Positions 6,528 through 8,870 of a DNA stretch of 8,870 nt are shown in pieces. The first letter of the stretch is position 1. Each line of letters begins with the position of its first letter. Below the pieces are notes generated by a model. It was not told the origin of the DNA, ran no database searches, and saw nothing but the letters and a program-made list of their open reading frames with translations. Location of the stretch: positions 1 through 8,870 of the forward strand of contig JAEZCY010000321.1 in the NCBI GenBank assembly GCA_023429845.1, in the 5' to 3' direction. This DNA is from Acidobacteriota bacterium. GTDB taxonomy: Bacteria > Acidobacteriota > Vicinamibacteria > Vicinamibacterales > Vicinamibacteraceae. Made by a program: the position numbers and the translations under genes.

Positions 6528-6579
6528 ACGTGTGGCGTAGCGGGCCGCACGTACGTAGCCGTCGGGCCCTGCCCGACGG
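6528..6579. repeat. Twin hairpins after the membrane-protein gene, REP-like
   Basis: The first stem pairs 6528-6536 (acgtgtggc) with 6544-6552 (gccgcacgt), 9 bp with one G-U pair and a 7-nt loop. The second pairs 6559-6567 (ccgtcgggc) with 6571-6579 (gcccgacgg), 9 bp with the 3-nt loop cct. The second hairpin differs from 4441-4461 only by a compensatory base-pair change and one loop base. Placed 20 bp after a stop codon, the module may end or protect the upstream operon transcript. No T-run is present. Confidence 0.65.
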
Positions 6580-6661
6580 GCGGGCGGTCGAGCGGAACAG
6601 GCGTTGCATCAGGTTCAGCAGAGGTCAGCGCACACAACCGTTCGACAGGAGGTCCAACCCG

Positions 6662-7123
6662 ATGGCACGTGTCAATCCGCCCTTGCAGGAGGAGAACGCT
6701 CCCTACAACCCCGTCAACAAGGTCACCGGCGTCTTCGACGCCCACGACCAGGTCACGATGACGCTGCGCGAACTCGCGGAAGCGGGCTTCGCGCGCCAGG
6801 ACATCGACGTGTTCTCCGGGGCGGAAGGCGAGCAGGCGATCGACCCGTCAGGCGATTCGATGGGCGCTGCGGGGCGATTCTTTCGGAAGCTCGAGAACTG
6901 GGTGTCGGACACGGCGAAGTTCCACGAGCTGGCCGCCGCCACCCTCCAGGCCGGCGGCTTCATCGTCTCCGCCCACGCGGAAGGCAGCGAACCGCGCAAG
7001 GACATCGCCATGGACATCCTGACCCGCAACGGCGCGCGCGACGTGAAGTTCTGGTCGAAGTTCTACATCGAGCAGGGATACGAGGACGTGCCGCGCCAGA
7101 ACCTCCAGCGCGAGGACCAATAG
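6662..7123 (+). CDS. Cytoplasmic protein with general-stress-protein-like N-terminus, 153 aa
   Basis: The function is unknown. The start is ATG 6662, preceded by AGGAGGT (6647-6653) at 8 nt. The segment VTGVFDAHDQVTMTLRELAE (21-40) plus AGFARQDIDVFSG (41-53) resembles the YflT/general-stress-protein-17M type of alpha/beta fold, in which a VxGVFD strand and a helix lead to a DIxVFSG strand. The later part, LQAGGFIVSAHAEGSEPRKD (95-114) and ILTRNGARDVKFW (119-131), repeats a strand-helix-strand pattern. There is no signal peptide or membrane helix. In such proteins this domain is associated with stress-induced cytoplasmic factors of unclear activity. It stands alone between the hairpin module and the BlaI operator region, so it probably has its own promoter, which I could not identify in 6580-6646. 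Confidence 0.75.
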   Translation: MARVNPPLQEENAPYNPVNKVTGVFDAHDQVTMTLRELAEAGFARQDIDVFSGAEGEQAIDPSGDSMGAAGRFFRKLENWVSDTAKFHELAAATLQAGGFIVSAHAEGSEPRKDIAMDILTRNGARDVKFWSKFYIEQGYEDVPRQNLQREDQ

Positions 7124-7166
7124 CACAGTGAACCGACCCGCACGGCTTCTCGTCTGAGGTTCCATG

Positions 7167-7221
7167 TTGACGACACCTGTAGTCACTGGCACACTACGCC
7201 GGTGACTACAGGTGTAGTCAC
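7167..7221 (+). promoter_or_regulatory. BlaI/MecI-type double operator over a candidate promoter
   Basis: Two dyads of the TACA-NN-TGTA class recognised by BlaI/MecI/CopY repressors are visible. The downstream one is perfect over 20 bp: GTGACTACAGGTGTAGTCAC (7202-7221). The upstream one, 7167-7186, has a perfect right half TGTAGTCAC and a left half ttgacgaca with 7 of 9 matches. Their centres are 35 bp apart. The upstream site overlaps a good -35 box, TTGACG (7167-7172); 17 bp later cacact (7190-7195) is a weak -10, putting the start of transcription at the downstream operator. Repressor at either site would block polymerase, giving autoregulation of the blaI-M56 pair. Confidence 0.85.
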
Positions 7222-7224
7222 AGC

Positions 7225-7249
7225 GCCCGACGCACCCACGGCGTCGGGC
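7225..7249 (+). promoter_or_regulatory. Hairpin in the blaI leader touching the ribosome binding site
   Basis: Positions 7225-7233 (gcccgacgc) and 7241-7249 (gcgtcgggc) form a perfect 9-bp stem with a 7-nt loop. Its 3' arm ends at 7249, directly before AGGAG (7250-7254). A stable stem abutting the Shine-Dalgarno sequence may lower or tune translation of the repressor. Alternatively it may be a leftover terminator-like structure without a T-run. Confidence 0.5.
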
Positions 7250-7265
7250 AGGAGCCGACGAGACC

Positions 7266-7658
7266 GTGATGATCCCCAAGCGCCCCGGCGAGCAGGAGCT
7301 CGCGCTCCTCACCTGGCTCGCCGAACACCCGGAGTGCTCCGTCGGCGAGGTTGCCGACGCCTACGGCGCCCCGCGCGGCCTCGCCCGTTCCACCGTGCTG
7401 ACGATGATGGAACGGCTGCGGAAGAAGGGGCATCTTTCCCGCCGTCGGCGCGACGGCATCTACCGGTACAAGTCGGCCGCTGGTCCTGACGACCTGCTGA
7501 AGGACGCCGTCGGCACCTTCGTCTCGCGCACACTCGGCGGCTCCGTCTCGCCGTTCGTCGCGTACCTCAGTGAGTCCGCCGATCTCTCGCCCGAAGAACT
7601 CGCCGAACTGGAACAGCTCGTGGCGCGGTTGCAGACGCGCTCGAAGGGGCAGTCATGA
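7266..7658 (+). CDS. blaI: BlaI/MecI/CopY family transcriptional repressor, 130 aa
   Basis: This is a winged-helix repressor of the penicillinase-repressor family. It binds TACA-NN-TGTA dyads as a dimer and is inactivated by proteolysis when its partner M56 protease is triggered. The N-terminal domain (about 1-75) contains EQELALLTWLAEHPECSVGE, the recognition helix ARSTVLTMMERLRKKGHL (40-57) and the wing SRRRRDGIYRYKS (58-70). Residues about 75-125 are the dimerisation helices, where the protease site normally lies; the segment GGSVSPFVAYL (91-101) is in the expected place. The GTG start at 7266 is followed immediately by ATG at 7269, and either could be used; AGGAG is at 7250-7254. The stop TGA overlaps the ATG of the M56 gene (ATGA), so the two are translationally coupled. 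It need not control beta-lactamase; in this lineage such pairs have many targets. Self-regulation is strongly suggested by the operators just upstream. Confidence 0.93.
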   Translation: MMIPKRPGEQELALLTWLAEHPECSVGEVADAYGAPRGLARSTVLTMMERLRKKGHLSRRRRDGIYRYKSAAGPDDLLKDAVGTFVSRTLGGSVSPFVAYLSESADLSPEELAELEQLVARLQTRSKGQS

Positions 7659-8870
7659 CGCTCGTGGTCGTGGTGGAACTCGCGCGCGCATACGCGATCG
7701 ATCTCGGTGCGGCGCTGGGACGCGCGTCGGTCGAGGGCGCAGTGCTCGCCACGTTCGTGTGGGCGGCATGCCGCGCCGTGCCCGCACTGCCCGCGGCGGT
7801 CCGCACCTGGCTGTGGTGGCTGGTCTCGCTGAAACTCGTGCTCGCGCTGTTGCCCGTACCCGCGCTGCCCGTGCCGTGGATCCCGTCGATCTTTCACGGG
7901 CTCGCGACGGAGGCTCCTCACGGTTTGCCGAGGCTCCCGGGCGCACCCGATCCCACGGATTCGGGTCATGCCCACGCGGCAGGTCTCGAGGGTGTGGGCC
8001 CCTCCGGCGACCAGCAGCCGGCGACCATGACGGGCCCTGTCGTCATCCCCTACAGCGCCCTGTGGCCCATTGCGTTGTGCATGGCCTGGCTCGCGACCGT
8101 TGCGGCGCACATCGCCGGGCTGGCGCGAGCCTTTCGCGCCGCCCGGCATCTCGTGCGGGCCGGCGAGCCGGCGCCTGTCACCATCGCGCGCCGCGCGGTT
8201 CACCTCGTCGAACGCTTTGCCCTCCCTGTGATGCCGAAGGTGCTCACGTCGCATCTGAGTGCATCGCCGCTGCTGACCGGCGTACTGCGCCCGGCCATCA
8301 TCCTGCCGGCCGAGGCCGCCACGAACCTGTCGCGGGTTGAACTCGATCTGGTGCTCGGTCACGAGCTCGCCCATGTGCGTCGTGGCGACCTTGCGTGGGG
8401 CTGGGTGCCGGCGATTGCGGCGCGGCTGTTCTTCTTCCATCCGCTCGCCCGCCTTGCAGCGCGGGAGTACCTGGCCGCGCGCGAGGAAGCATGCGATGCG
8501 GAGGTCCTCCGCAGGCTGGAGGCCGCACCGGCCGACTACGGCCGGTTACTCGTGAAACTCGGAGTGGCGCCCATCGACGACGTGCTCGCGGCCGCGGGTA
8601 CGTCACCCACGTTCGCAGCACTCAAGAGGAGACTCATCATGCTCGACCACTCATCCACGCGCCCCTCCCGCTGGTGGTGGACGCTTGCGGCCGCCACGGC
8701 CGTGCTGCTGCCGCTGTCCTTCGTATCGTCGCCCGGCATCGAGGCTGCCGCCCCGACCCATGTCGCACCTCGCGCTCAGGGGGAGACGCCGGCCCAGCCC
8801 CTCGCCGGCCTCGCGGAAAGCGCGCAATCGCCGGCACCGCTGCCGGAGCCGGCCGCAGCCCCGGCGGCAC
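7655..8870 (+). CDS. M56 family (BlaR1-like) membrane metalloprotease, partial at 3' end
   Basis: This is a membrane-embedded zinc protease that senses a signal and triggers cleavage of the BlaI repressor. 405 codons are visible and the frame stays open to the window end. Predicted membrane segments are about 24-40, 50-70, 132-155 and 340-358. Between the third and fourth lies the M56 core: SPLLTGVLRPAIILPAE (204-220), the zinc motif HELAH (236-240) followed by VRRGDL, then FFFHPLA (259-265) and EYLAAREEACDAEVLRRLE (271-289), which carries the third ligand Glu. FAALKRRLIML (320-330) is the usual sequence just before the last helix. The loop at about 71-130 is Gly/Pro/His-rich. After the last helix the chain becomes Pro/Ala-rich (APTHVAPRAQGETPAQPLAG and beyond), a linker or periplasmic tail; no penicillin-binding sensor domain is visible in the part shown. 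The true C-terminal domain lies outside the window. Confidence 0.92.
   Translation, partial: MTLVVVVELARAYAIDLGAALGRASVEGAVLATFVWAACRAVPALPAAVRTWLWWLVSLKLVLALLPVPALPVPWIPSIFHGLATEAPHGLPRLPGAPDPTDSGHAHAAGLEGVGPSGDQQPATMTGPVVIPYSALWPIALCMAWLATVAAHIAGLARAFRAARHLVRAGEPAPVTIARRAVHLVERFALPVMPKVLTSHLSASPLLTGVLRPAIILPAEAATNLSRVELDLVLGHELAHVRRGDLAWGWVPAIAARLFFFHPLARLAAREYLAAREEACDAEVLRRLEAAPADYGRLLVKLGVAPIDDVLAAAGTSPTFAALKRRLIMLDHSSTRPSRWWWTLAAATAVLLPLSFVSSPGIEAAAPTHVAPRAQGETPAQPLAGLAESAQSPAPLPEPAAAPAA

Noticed and set aside
7460..8440. 326-codon - strand frame opposite blaI and the M56 gene
   Set aside because: The + strand encodes recognisable BlaI and HELAH-containing M56 proteins; the antisense product is low-complexity Arg-rich sequence.

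Overview
The window is about 65-70% GC throughout. It carries an ABC-F ATPase gene, a DUF1080 lipid-free secreted protein, a DUF6152/DUF6644-like pair and a BlaI-M56 regulator pair. This mix is typical of soil Acidobacteriota, most likely the Vicinamibacteria (Luteitalea-like) lineage. That assignment is an inference from gene content; no rRNA or marker gene is present.

Positions 1-2735 are a transposon graveyard framed by a short-period GCATTC/GAATGC repeat. The window opens in that repeat (inverted, 1-20, plus a piece near 53-85). A 5'-truncated, twice-frameshifted IS256-family transposase follows on the + strand (about 86-855). Next, on the - strand, is a heavily frameshifted DDE/rve-type transposase (about 900-2417) with a premature TAG. 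A hairpin (2485-2512) and a 45-bp tandem repeat with GGAG-loop hairpins (2513-2735) close the block.

Positions 2743-4786 hold two - strand genes. One is an intact ABC-F protein (545 aa), whose stop codon lies only a few bases from the repeat. Upstream of it is a small, very acidic unknown protein (98 aa). The gap between them holds two GC-rich hairpins.

Positions 4966-6507 form a + strand cluster: a secreted DUF1080 (3-keto-disaccharide hydrolase-like) protein, a secreted DUF6152-like protein, and a four-helix membrane protein (DUF6644-like) starting 1 bp after it. A second pair of hairpins, similar to those at 4406-4461, follows the cluster. A cytoplasmic 153-aa protein with a possible general-stress-protein-like N-terminal domain comes next (6662-7123).

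Positions 7167-8870 are a BlaI/BlaR1-type regulatory unit. Two dyad operators of the TACA-NN-TGTA class cover a candidate promoter, followed by a 5'-UTR hairpin touching the ribosome binding site, blaI-like (130 aa), and an M56 metalloprotease gene that overlaps blaI by ATGA and runs off the window end. The most distinctive elements are the GGAG-loop repeat array with its inverted partner, the repeated twin-hairpin module, and the doubled BlaI operator.
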